NCBI RefSeq assembly: GCF_000338295.1
Contig: NZ_ANMO01000235.1
Coordinates: 1 to 64,000 of the forward strand
Length of the DNA stretch: 64,000 bases
From: Rhodopirellula europaea 6C
GTDB lineage: Bacteria > Planctomycetota > Planctomycetia > Pirellulales > Pirellulaceae
Reading direction: 5' to 3'
Below, one piece after another: positions 1 to 7,823 of this stretch. Position 1 is the stretch's first letter. Each line of letters begins with the position of its first letter. The translations under genes and the position numbers were made by a program. The notes under the pieces were generated by a model that did not search any database, had not been told where the DNA came from, and saw only the letters and a list, made by a program, of their open reading frames with translations.

Positions 1-53
1 TCGGTGGCTGGAACGAGCGACAGGATATCTCATCGCTCATTCGGTTCGGCAAC

Positions 54-181
54 GTAGGCCAGGTCTCACCTGGCATCCGCGCCGATGCTTCGGCAGAAGC
101 GAGGTGTGATCGCCATTCAGGCTTCTTTTGACGGGGCAGATCCAACGGCCAATCACCATCGCCAGGTGGAACCTGGCCTAC
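54..181. repeat. REP-like pair of palindromes in inverted orientation
   Basis: Two 21-base arms, at 54-74 and 161-181, are inverted copies of each other with 19 of 21 positions matching. Each arm is itself a small hairpin (GCCAGGT, three-base loop, ACCTGGC). A pair of short palindromes in head-to-head orientation outside genes is the usual layout of REP/BIME elements. No transposase is visible nearby. Lies downstream of the minus-strand DUF1080 gene, so it could also act as a transcription end or mRNA stabiliser. Confidence 0.6.
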
Positions 182-206
182 TTCACCTGTCGTCGTGGAC
201 GGAGCT

Positions 207-1547
207 CTACTCTTCGCTGGTTGGGACCAGCATTTCGACTTTGCGGAAGTCGACTTCGAGGTCTTGGTTGCCGTGCAGTTGCAAGGCGATCACTCCGGAG
301 TCAGCCAAGTCTTCCACGACATGGTCGACGGCCAAACAATCGTTCAAGTGAACGACGATGCGTTTGCCATGAACGCTGACGGTCATCATGTTCCAAGGCG
401 TTTCATCGTCGTCCGAGACCACTGGTTTCTTGTCGAGTTGCAAACCTTCACGGGCTTGTTTCCAGTGTCGATTGACGACGGCATGCCGGTCTTTGGGGAA
501 TCCCGTTTCGAGGTAATGCAGAGGACGCACCAACCAACCCGCTCCGCCAGTTTGGTACAGGCCGCCAACTTCATCGGAGGTGTCGATCTCGCACTGAACA
601 CCTTTGACGAACGGTTTGTTCTCAGTGATCTCGCTGCGAACAAAGAAGCCGCTGTCGCCCTTTTTGAATCGATACTCGATGCGATAGGTTCCATCGGTCA
701 TCGGGTGCTTGCTGTACAGCATGCCGTTGGGTTCGTTGGCTTCGCTGCTGGCGCGGCCTTGCAGAATGCCGTCGACCACGGTCCACGTGCCGCCGCCAAC
801 GGTTTCCCAACCGTCCAATGACTTGCCGTCGAACAAAGGTTTCCACTCATGGCTGCCCAGGTTGCGGACCTTCAAGTTTCGGAACCGATAGGTCTGGCCT
901 TTTTCACCGTGGTGTTGCAGTCCGACTCGGCCGCTCAGATCAACGGGGTCAAAGTAGTCGGTGGTCGGCACATCGTTGATGAAGAACTGCAAGTGATTGC
1001 CGACGCAGCGAATTCGATAGCGGTTCCAGCGATCGCGATCGAACGCCGCTTGGGCCTCGGGTTGTTCCCACAATGGATTGAGCCATTGCCGGCGACCTTC
1101 GTCGTACAAACCGCCCGACCATCGACGGTCGGTCGGATCCGCTTCAGCTTGATAACCAAAGACCTTGTTCGGTGAGACTTGGCCACGAGCCATGAAGCCG
1201 CTGTTGGACTTGCCTTCGGGGAGTTTGACTTCGCCCTCAAACTCGTAGTCATGAAAGATCTCCTCGGTCACCAGGAAGAACTTTTTGTCGGCGGTCAGAT
1301 GGATTTCGCCGTCGACCACTTCGGTCTTTCCCCATTCGTAGGGGTTGGTCCAACCGCTGAGCGATTTGCCGTCGAAGAGCGATTGCAGTTCGTTCGCGGG
1401 TGTTTGTGATTCCGGACTTGCGGGTTTCGGCGTGTCATCGCCGGTCGCGACAGATCCGGTGCAGATGCCGACGCAGAGGAGCGAGGCAACGGCCCATGAT
1501 TGGGAACGATTGCGACAGAGGGACGTGAGCCAGGATGGTTTCATCAT
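207..1547 (-). CDS. Secreted protein with two DUF1080 (3-keto-disaccharide hydrolase type) domains
   Basis: 446 residues. A basic N-terminus and a hydrophobic stretch at about 18-32 look like a signal peptide, so the protein is probably periplasmic or secreted. Two tandem copies of the DUF1080 concanavalin-like fold are seen: each opens with the LFDGKSL-GW signature (about 57-66 and 238-247) and runs about 175-200 residues. The family is greatly expanded in planctomycetes and is linked to glycan breakdown; some members are described as 3-keto-disaccharide hydrolases or glycan-binding modules. No catalytic residues can be assigned by eye. The neighbouring sulfatase at 2180 fits a role in sulfated polysaccharide use. 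Start taken at the first of two consecutive ATG codons. Confidence 0.85.
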   Translation of the reverse strand: MMKPSWLTSLCRNRSQSWAVASLLCVGICTGSVATGDDTPKPASPESQTPANELQSLFDGKSLSGWTNPYEWGKTEVVDGEIHLTADKKFFLVTEEIFHDYEFEGEVKLPEGKSNSGFMARGQVSPNKVFGYQAEADPTDRRWSGGLYDEGRRQWLNPLWEQPEAQAAFDRDRWNRYRIRCVGNHLQFFINDVPTTDYFDPVDLSGRVGLQHHGEKGQTYRFRNLKVRNLGSHEWKPLFDGKSLDGWETVGGGTWTVVDGILQGRASSEANEPNGMLYSKHPMTDGTYRIEYRFKKGDSGFFVRSEITENKPFVKGVQCEIDTSDEVGGLYQTGGAGWLVRPLHYLETGFPKDRHAVVNRHWKQAREGLQLDKKPVVSDDDETPWNMMTVSVHGKRIVVHLNDCLAVDHVVEDLADSGVIALQLHGNQDLEVDFRKVEMLVPTSEE

Positions 1548-1700
1548 TCGATGGATTGAGTTTTGTGGGAGGTGGGGAGCTGTTTCAGGTTGGTCGTTGG
1601 CGACGCCGAGATGCCAACAACGAATTGCCGGGGCACCTGCAGCGGATTGTCAGTATACTCCAGGAATTGCTTTCCTCCGAGAATCCTGACCAGGGTGGCC

Positions 1701-2159
1701 ATGCCAAACTATTCACGCATTGCACTGAAGATGCTCGCAGCCGCGGTAGAAACTTCGCGTGAAGAGAGCGGGAAAAAGCGTGAACCGGTGGACACTTCCG
1801 CTTCGACACCCGAGCGATCGTGGCGGCGAAATGTCATCGGAATCCTCTCGGTCGCCATGCTTGGTCTGGGCGGAGTCTTCTATTTCGCGGGCATCGGCGA
1901 AGAAACACTGGGATCGGCGTCGACCCATGCCTTCGTGACCGCGGCGCTGCTGCGTGTCGGATTGGTGCTGGGAGCGTTGTGGTTGGCCTGGGATTCTCTC
2001 AAGCGTCCCGCGCGGTGGCTGCCACCTGGATTGGCGGTCGCCGGCGTGATCGGCATCGTCGTGGTCGCCGCTCAACCTCGGCTGATTCTGGCCATTGCAC
2101 CGGCACTTGGTGGACTGGCAGTTTTGACGGGTGTGATGCGAATCTTTCGAAGCAAGTGA
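1701..2159 (+). CDS. Small hypothetical membrane protein
   Basis: 152 residues from the ATG at 1701; reading further upstream only adds an unlikely Cys-rich leader. After a polar, charged N-terminus of about 45 residues (many Ser, Glu, Lys, Arg) there are three or four hydrophobic segments: one near VIGILSVAMLGLGG, one near AALLRVGLVLGALWLAW, and a long C-terminal pair rich in Ala, Gly, Val. I do not recognise a family. It lies 20 bases before the sulfatase start and on the same strand, so the two may be co-transcribed. No catalytic motif is seen. Confidence 0.6.
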   Translation: MPNYSRIALKMLAAAVETSREESGKKREPVDTSASTPERSWRRNVIGILSVAMLGLGGVFYFAGIGEETLGSASTHAFVTAALLRVGLVLGALWLAWDSLKRPARWLPPGLAVAGVIGIVVVAAQPRLILAIAPALGGLAVLTGVMRIFRSK

Positions 2160-2179
2160 TCTCCAACCGAGCGGAACCG

Positions 2180-3553
2180 ATGAGCCCCAATACTGATCCA
2201 CGCGACACGCAACTCAAGCAAACCTGGCGAGCCATGCTTGCTATCTGGGCCTGTTCCCTGATCTTCGCCGCGACCACCACTTCGGCCCAAGAACCCGGCG
2301 AGCAACGATCGAGCGACCGTCCCAACATCGTGCTGATCATGGCCGATGACATGGGGTTTGAATGCATCGGTGCCAACGGTTCGCTCGACTATCAAACGCC
2401 CAACATCGACCGGATCGCCAGTGAGGGTTTGCGGTTCGAACATTGTTACTCGCAGCCCATTTGCACGCCGTCGCGAGTCAAGCTGATGACCGGCATGACC
2501 AACAAGCGGAATTATGTGAAGTTTGGGATGCTCGACCGCAAGCAAACCACTTTCGCTCATCTGTTGAAGTCCGCCGGGTACCGAACCTGCATCGCGGGTA
2601 AATGGCAACTCGGAAACGAACTGGATTCGCCACAGCACTTTGGGTTCGAAGAGTCATTGTTGTGGCAACACACTCGCGGACGAATGGACAACAAGAAACG
2701 AGACACCCGCTATCCCAACCCGCGACTCGAACGAAATGGAACGGAAGAGAACTACGACCAAGGCGAGTTCTCGTCCGACCTATTCGCGGACTTCCTCTGC
2801 GACTTCATGGAAACGAATCGAGACCAGCCGTTCCTCGCCTACTACCCGATGACGTTGGTTCATTGCCCGTTTTGTCCCACGCCGGATTCGGAAGATTGGG
2901 ATCCCAATTCACATGGCTCAAAGACTTACAAAGGCCGACCGGAGTACTTCGGCGACATGGTGGCTTACGTGGACAAGATCGTTGGCCGAATCGATCAGAA
3001 ACTGGGCGAACTCGGCATTCGTGAGAACACGTTGCTGATCTTCACGGGGGACAACGGCACCGACAAACCGATCGTCACCCAGACTCGGTTTGGTGAGGTC
3101 GTGGGTGCAAAAGGCGAGATGGTCGACGCGGGTAACCATGTGACCTGCATCGCCAAGTGGCCGGGTGCGGTTCCGCCGGGACGCGTGACATCCCAAATCA
3201 TCGACTTCAGTGATTTCCTACCGACGATGTGCGACGTCGCAGACGCCGACGTTCCCGCCAAACTGACAATCGATGGTCAGAGCTTTTTGCCGGTGCTGCG
3301 TGGCAACGAGGGCCAGGGTCGCGAATCGATCTTCATGTGGTACGAACGAAACGGGCGTCCCAACAAGGCTCGCGAATTTGCTCGCAACCAACGCTACAAA
3401 CTGTATGGCGACGGATCGTTCTTCGACGTTGAGATGGACCGCAACGAAAAGTCTCCGCTGCAATCCTTGACCGACGATCAAAAAGAAATTCGAAGCAAGC
3501 TTCAGGCCAAGATCGACTCGTTTGCAGACATTATTCCACCTCTAGCTCGCTAA
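2180..3553 (+). CDS. Secreted sulfatase (type I, formylglycine-dependent)
   Basis: 457 residues. N-terminal signal peptide ends near AQ (about 36-37). The sulfatase signature CTPSR sits at 95-99: Cys95 is expected to be oxidised to formylglycine, the nucleophile that hydrolyses sulfate esters. The metal-binding pair in ADDMGF (56-57) and the later GDNG segment supply the other calcium ligands of this fold. Length suits the family. Substrate cannot be read from sequence; in marine planctomycetes such enzymes remove sulfate from algal polysaccharides. Start at the ATG 2180, 20 bases after the preceding membrane-protein gene. An anaerobic or FGE-type maturase must be encoded elsewhere. Confidence 0.93.
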   Translation: MSPNTDPRDTQLKQTWRAMLAIWACSLIFAATTTSAQEPGEQRSSDRPNIVLIMADDMGFECIGANGSLDYQTPNIDRIASEGLRFEHCYSQPICTPSRVKLMTGMTNKRNYVKFGMLDRKQTTFAHLLKSAGYRTCIAGKWQLGNELDSPQHFGFEESLLWQHTRGRMDNKKRDTRYPNPRLERNGTEENYDQGEFSSDLFADFLCDFMETNRDQPFLAYYPMTLVHCPFCPTPDSEDWDPNSHGSKTYKGRPEYFGDMVAYVDKIVGRIDQKLGELGIRENTLLIFTGDNGTDKPIVTQTRFGEVVGAKGEMVDAGNHVTCIAKWPGAVPPGRVTSQIIDFSDFLPTMCDVADADVPAKLTIDGQSFLPVLRGNEGQGRESIFMWYERNGRPNKAREFARNQRYKLYGDGSFFDVEMDRNEKSPLQSLTDDQKEIRSKLQAKIDSFADIIPPLAR

Positions 3554-3739
3554 CGCCTGTGGTACAAGCTTCTAGCTTGTGATCTTGTACCCCACAGGCC
3601 TATCGGGCTGTTGATTTAATGAGCCGTACCGCGTTAGCGGCGGTTAGTCAGACGCCAACCGGGGCTAACGCCCATCGGCTAATTGTTGTCATTTGGTATA
3701 CGACTAAATCAACAGACTGTTATGCCACTTTTGAGTGAA
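3554..3739. repeat. Intergenic repeat block with nested inverted repeats (MITE-like)
   Basis: Contains a hairpin in which CCTGTGGTACAAG (3556 onward) faces CTTGTACCCCACAGG with one bulged C; its loop region itself holds ACAAGCT-TCT-AGCTTGT. Next comes a block bounded by inverted copies of CTGTTGATTTAAT (3608-3620) and ACTAAATCAACAG (3703-3715; 12 of 13 match), with GTTAGCGGCGG and GGGGCTAACGCCC inside. It lies between convergent genes, so it may also end transcription. Looks like a short mobile or REP-type repeat; copy number elsewhere cannot be judged from this window. Confidence 0.55.
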
Positions 3740-4102
3740 CTACTTGGTGGTCCAATCGGGAGCCGGCTGAATCTCATCAGCGACCGCGCCGCCTTGGTCT
3801 TTCCGACCACTGCCTTCGAGTCGGCTGATCACACGAACGGTCATGTCGTGGTCGCAGTTGATCTGGCAACTGAGTCGAACGCCGGGCTCGGTCACTTCGC
3901 GAACGCGGAGGGTTTCTTTCTCGGCGGCAGTGATCTGCTCCGGTTCGCCTTCCACAAACTCCACTCGGCAAGTCGTGCACTTGGAAACGCCACCGCAGGC
4001 GTGCAGTTGATCTGTGCCAGCCTCTTCGACCAACGCTTTGACCAAACGTTTGCCAGCGGGAACTTCAAAGGTACCAACGTTTTCGACGGTGAGCTTAGGC
4101 AT
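3740..4102 (-). CDS. [2Fe-2S] ferredoxin, adrenodoxin-type cysteine spacing
   Basis: 120 residues. Cluster ligands are Cys36, Cys42, Cys45 and Cys79, i.e. C-x5-C-x2-C-x33-C. That is the spacing of adrenodoxin/ISC-type ferredoxins, not the C-x4-C of plant-type ones. A fifth Cys (83) follows shortly. The remaining sequence is acidic, typical of electron-transfer ferredoxins that dock to reductases or P450/ISC partners. The last 25 residues, rich in Gly, Asp and Pro, go beyond the usual fold. The gene follows lysA on the same strand after about 70 bases holding two hairpins, so independent transcription is possible. No isc genes are nearby, so the partner is unknown. Confidence 0.9.
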   Translation of the reverse strand: MPKLTVENVGTFEVPAGKRLVKALVEEAGTDQLHACGGVSKCTTCRVEFVEGEPEQITAAEKETLRVREVTEPGVRLSCQINCDHDMTVRVISRLEGSGRKDQGGAVADEIQPAPDWTTK

Positions 4103-4146
4103 GGAGACTCGATTGGAAGTGGTGGTGAAGACAACAATCGCCGGGC

Positions 4147-4189
4147 TCGGGAGCCCGGCGGACGAACGGTTGGTTAGCCAACCGTGGCT
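4147..4189 (-). terminator. Paired hairpins at the lysA stop codon
   Basis: Two adjacent perfect hairpins: GCCGGGCT-CGGG-AGCCCGGC, and CGGTTGG-TTAG-CCAACCG, the second containing the lysA stop codon (TAA on the minus strand). No clear T-run follows, so this may be a Rho-dependent or mRNA-stabilising structure, or an attenuator between lysA and the ferredoxin gene. Confidence 0.45.
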
Positions 4190-5457
4190 GATTGCTTGCG
4201 ATCGACTTTGACGGAATCGAAGTCGACGGTGCAGAAGTAATCGTCGAAGGTTTCGGCGCGGCGAATCGCTCGGAACTCACCCGCGTCGTTGAACACGATC
4301 TCGGCGGAACGAAGACGACCGTTGTACTGGAATCCCATGCTGTGGCCGTGAGCACCAGCATCGTGGATGACAGCGATGTCACCGACTTCTGTCGCGGGCA
4401 TCTTGCGATCGATCGCGAATTTGTCGTTGTTCTCGCAAAGCGATCCGACGATGTCGACGGTGCGATCCGCGGGCTGGTCCTCTTTCCCCATCACGGTGAT
4501 GTGGTGGTAGGCTCCGTACATGCCCGGACGCATCAAATTGCTCATGCAAGCGTCCACGCCGACGTAGTCTTTGTAGGACGATTTCTGATTGATGACTTTG
4601 GTGATCAAGTAGCCAAACGGTCCGGTCATCGCACGACCGTTTTCCATCAGGATTCGCACCGGAGCGATTCCGGCGGGCACCAAGATTGACTCGTACAGTT
4701 TACGAACACCATCGCCAAAGGCGGGCAAGTCAACAGGTTCTTGGCCGGGCTGGTAGGGCACGCCGATTCCGCCACCGAGGTTGATGCACTCGACCGAGAT
4801 CCCCGTTTCACGATGAATCTCAGCGGCGAGTTCAAACAGCATCTCTGCCGTTTGCAACAACGCTTCGATGTTCAGTTCGTTGCTGACCACCATCGCGTGC
4901 AGACCGAATCGCGAAATGCCGAGTTCGGCACAGCGGCGGTAGCCATCGATGAGTTGCTCGCGAGTGCTGCCAAACTTGGCTTCCTTGGGGTCGCCGATGA
5001 TCACATTGCCTTGGCGTTCTGGGCCCGGATTGAACCGGAACGAAACCATTTCTGGCAACGGGCTCAATTGAGCGATTTGGTCGACATGATGCGGAGTATC
5101 GAGGTTGATGATCGCGCCGAGCTTGTTGGCGATCTCGAACTCTTCCATCGTGGTGTTGTTGGACGTGAACATCACATCTTGGCCGGTGATGCCCAATCGT
5201 TCGCAGGTGATCAGTTCAGCCACGCTGCTGCAATCCGCCCCGCCACCTTCCTCGGCCATCATCGCGACGATGTGCGGGTTCGGGGTGGCTTTGACAGCGA
5301 AGTACTGCTGAAAACCTTCGTTCCAAGCAAACGCATCCGTCAATTCACGAGCCCGCGCACGGATCCCGTCTTCGTGATACAGGACAAACGGCGTGGGGTG
5401 ATCTTCGATGATTCGGTCGATCAGGTCGCGATCGAACGGCAATGGTTGATAGTGCAT
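4174..5457 (-). CDS. lysA: Diaminopimelate decarboxylase, divergent subfamily
   Basis: 427 residues; PLP enzyme of the fold-III (alanine racemase/DapDC) type. Lys56 in YFAVKATPN is the PLP lysine. GGGIGVPY is the phosphate-binding glycine loop, and ENGRAMTGP and DACMSNLMRP are further family motifs. It would convert meso-diaminopimelate to lysine in the cytoplasm, the last step of lysine synthesis. Two usual LysA signatures differ: the HIGS motif reads HAMVVS, and the CESGD motif reads CENND. The conserved Cys and Asp are kept, so activity is likely, but substrate preference (DAP versus another amino acid or carboxy-polyamine) cannot be settled by eye. It follows the export-protein gene on the same strand with an 81-base gap. 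Confidence 0.82.
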   Translation of the reverse strand: MHYQPLPFDRDLIDRIIEDHPTPFVLYHEDGIRARARELTDAFAWNEGFQQYFAVKATPNPHIVAMMAEEGGGADCSSVAELITCERLGITGQDVMFTSNNTTMEEFEIANKLGAIINLDTPHHVDQIAQLSPLPEMVSFRFNPGPERQGNVIIGDPKEAKFGSTREQLIDGYRRCAELGISRFGLHAMVVSNELNIEALLQTAEMLFELAAEIHRETGISVECINLGGGIGVPYQPGQEPVDLPAFGDGVRKLYESILVPAGIAPVRILMENGRAMTGPFGYLITKVINQKSSYKDYVGVDACMSNLMRPGMYGAYHHITVMGKEDQPADRTVDIVGSLCENNDKFAIDRKMPATEVGDIAVIHDAGAHGHSMGFQYNGRLRSAEIVFNDAGEFRAIRRAETFDDYFCTVDFDSVKVDRKQSATVG

Positions 5458-5538
5458 CAGTGGGCTCAGGAATCGGTTGAAAGTGTTCCGAGTGGAGTAC
5501 CCGAAAGAATAGTCGCCGGAGCAACTTTCGAAAACCGA

Positions 5539-7788
5539 TCAGTTGTCGTCACCAAACGAGAACCCAAAGCCGGTGAATGGCACGATTCCGTAGACACCCT
5601 CGGTGAAGACCTGGCTGACAAAACGGTCAAACAACCGAATGGGGCTGGGGGGGACGATGACCACGTCGCCGTCCTGCAGCCAGATTTCGTCGACCGGGCG
5701 AGAATCCTTGCCCATGATCGCACCACGCAGATCCAGCATCGTGGACAGCAATTCCCAGTTCGGACCGCGACGGAAAATCACGACCTGACGCAGGTTCGCC
5801 CCGGGCACATAGCCGCCGCCCAGTGCGATTCCGCCCAGCACGGTTGTCGGTGCGTCGATTTCAAATCGGCCCGGCGTGGTGACTTCGCCCAGAACATACA
5901 CGTAGTGAGGAGCCTGTTGCTCGAGGACGACCTCCACATCCAAACCCGCTGACATCGAATCGTAACGCAGAATGATTTCGCGTTTGAGTTCGCTCAGTGT
6001 CAAACCTTGTGCCGGAACGGCACCAAGTCGAGGAAGTCGAAGCGTGCCCTCGGGCGTGATTGTTTGCACGGTTTGTTGAGGGTTGAAGCCTTCGGAACCG
6101 CTGATGGCTTCGCGAATTTGTCGGGCGATGTTTCCGGTTGCGACGGGAGTCACATCGATCGACGGATCAGGGTAGTACTCCTTGTAGCGTTCGTTGAGCA
6201 AATCCCGAAGTTGATCGATGGTTTGTCCTGCTGCATGAATCTGACCGATGAATCGCAGCGTGATCGTTCCGTCGGGTTGGATTTCCAAGCCGCGTTCAAG
6301 TGTTCCGCGAGTCAGCTTTTCATCCGCTTCGGATTCGATCAGCAGTTCATCACCGACGACCAAACGATAAGCACCGACCGAGCGAACAGTCTTGATCAGG
6401 AACGTCAACTGAACTTGGTCGCCGCCACGCAATCGGTATTCGTGCATCGGTGCGCTACGTGCCGGTCCGACGTAGTTGCCCGGGCCGTAGATGTTGAACG
6501 GCATGCTTTGAGGACAACGCCAGCACTGGCAGGCCGGGCGAGTGCCGGTGCAAACGCCGAGCGTCTTGCTCAATCGTTCCACCCCGACGCCACTGCGATC
6601 CACGCATCCGCCACAAGTCGAGCATGTGACCGAGCTTGGATGGCCTGACAGCGGGCCTCCACCGTGAGACGCGAACGTGGCGGGCAACGGCCAACGCGTG
6701 ACTTCGTCCTGCATCAAGTCCGGCCACGTAGGCGTGCCCATGTTTTGACTGGAAGCGGATCCACCGCGGTTGGAGTTCGTCGAGTGTTGTCGCGAATCCA
6801 TCGTTTCGGTGTCGATTACCGATCGCGAACGAGACGCTGATGAATCGTCCTCTGTCTTCTTGGGCTCCGGTTCACGATTTGGTTGATCGTTTTTGTCGGA
6901 ACGTTTCGCGGGAGGAGTTGGCGGTGCGGTTGGCCGAGTCGAACGGGCTTTCGGTGAAGGCGATGTGCGCGGTGCTTCCAGATCGCTGGCCGACTCGACC
7001 GCGGAGTCTTCATCCCTCAACGCATCAAGACGTTTGGATTGTTCGCTCGGTTTGGATGGTTGTGCTCGTTCGCGATTTGGAACCGGTCGAAACTCTGGCA
7101 ACTCTTGGCTGTTCGTGGCCGGTGCGTTGCCGCCCAAGCGTTGTGGACGCGCGGGTGTTGTTCGGTCCGTTCGCGGTTGGCGAGGCCGAAGCGGTGGTGG
7201 CAGTTCCAACAGCTTCTCTTCATCCGCAGCCTTTTCATTGACAGCAGGCTGGGCCGCGCGAGGCGGGGAAGCAGGCGGCGTCAATTTGGGTGGAACCGGC
7301 GGCGGAGTGGATGGTTTGGCTGGTGCCGGAGTTGGAATCGATTCGGGCAACGTGTTGTTGCGAGGCGCAGTTGGCTCGGCCGGTGCGGCGTTGGATGGCA
7401 GGCCAGGGATCAAGTCGCGAGAACGTGATTCGAAGCGTGCGCGAGCTTCCAGTTTGGCTTGTTCGGCACGCAAGTTGTGCTCTTCCAACCGCTGGCGATA
7501 GTTCCGCAGTGAGTTGACCTCAAGCAGTTCGTCTTCGTTGACCGGTGGGTTGTCCGGCAGGTCATCCATGGCGAACGATGGCGCGGGCAACTTGGCCGTG
7601 TTGCCACCCAAAACCGTGGGCCGCGCGGTGGTTTCAGGAGTCGCTTGTCCCGGCGCAACCAATTCTTGCGCGTGCACTGACGCCACGGGCAAAACGCCCA
7701 CGCTGATCATTGGCAGCAACAAACCGGTTGCCAAACAAACGTGACGAAACGCCGATCGAAGACGAGTTGGTTTCATGGGACGATCCAT
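5539..7788 (-). CDS. Polysaccharide export outer-membrane protein (Wza-like) with Pro-rich N-terminus and Cys cluster
   Basis: 749 residues from the ATG at 7788 (an ATG at 7776 is also possible). A signal peptide ends near VHAQE. The next roughly 300 residues are Pro/Arg/Ser/Glu-rich low-complexity sequence with a short predicted helix (RQRLEEHNLRAEQAKLEARA). Seven cysteines follow at 6516-6624 in the pattern C-x2-C-x2-C-x17-C-x6-C-x-C-x2-C. The C-terminal half is a standard Poly_export domain (from YRLRGGDQVQLTF) plus SLBB-type repeats (PDGTITLRFIGQIHAAG; PEGTLRLPRLGAVPAQG; YVLGEVTTPGRFEI). Wza homologues form the outer-membrane channel for capsule/exopolysaccharide; typical length is about 380 residues, so this one carries a large extra N-terminus. 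The WecB and epimerase genes at 12-14.5 kb fit a polysaccharide role. Confidence 0.85.
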   Translation of the reverse strand: MDRPMKPTRLRSAFRHVCLATGLLLPMISVGVLPVASVHAQELVAPGQATPETTARPTVLGGNTAKLPAPSFAMDDLPDNPPVNEDELLEVNSLRNYRQRLEEHNLRAEQAKLEARARFESRSRDLIPGLPSNAAPAEPTAPRNNTLPESIPTPAPAKPSTPPPVPPKLTPPASPPRAAQPAVNEKAADEEKLLELPPPLRPRQPRTDRTTPARPQRLGGNAPATNSQELPEFRPVPNRERAQPSKPSEQSKRLDALRDEDSAVESASDLEAPRTSPSPKARSTRPTAPPTPPAKRSDKNDQPNREPEPKKTEDDSSASRSRSVIDTETMDSRQHSTNSNRGGSASSQNMGTPTWPDLMQDEVTRWPLPATFASHGGGPLSGHPSSVTCSTCGGCVDRSGVGVERLSKTLGVCTGTRPACQCWRCPQSMPFNIYGPGNYVGPARSAPMHEYRLRGGDQVQLTFLIKTVRSVGAYRLVVGDELLIESEADEKLTRGTLERGLEIQPDGTITLRFIGQIHAAGQTIDQLRDLLNERYKEYYPDPSIDVTPVATGNIARQIREAISGSEGFNPQQTVQTITPEGTLRLPRLGAVPAQGLTLSELKREIILRYDSMSAGLDVEVVLEQQAPHYVYVLGEVTTPGRFEIDAPTTVLGGIALGGGYVPGANLRQVVIFRRGPNWELLSTMLDLRGAIMGKDSRPVDEIWLQDGDVVIVPPSPIRLFDRFVSQVFTEGVYGIVPFTGFGFSFGDDN

Positions 7789-7823
7789 CGAAGACAGTTG
7801 GTCGGTGGGGGCGTTGATTTGGA

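Noticed and set aside
4741-5952. 403-codon plus-strand frame over lysA and the export protein
   Set aside because: Spans two well-supported minus-strand genes and has no motif of its own.
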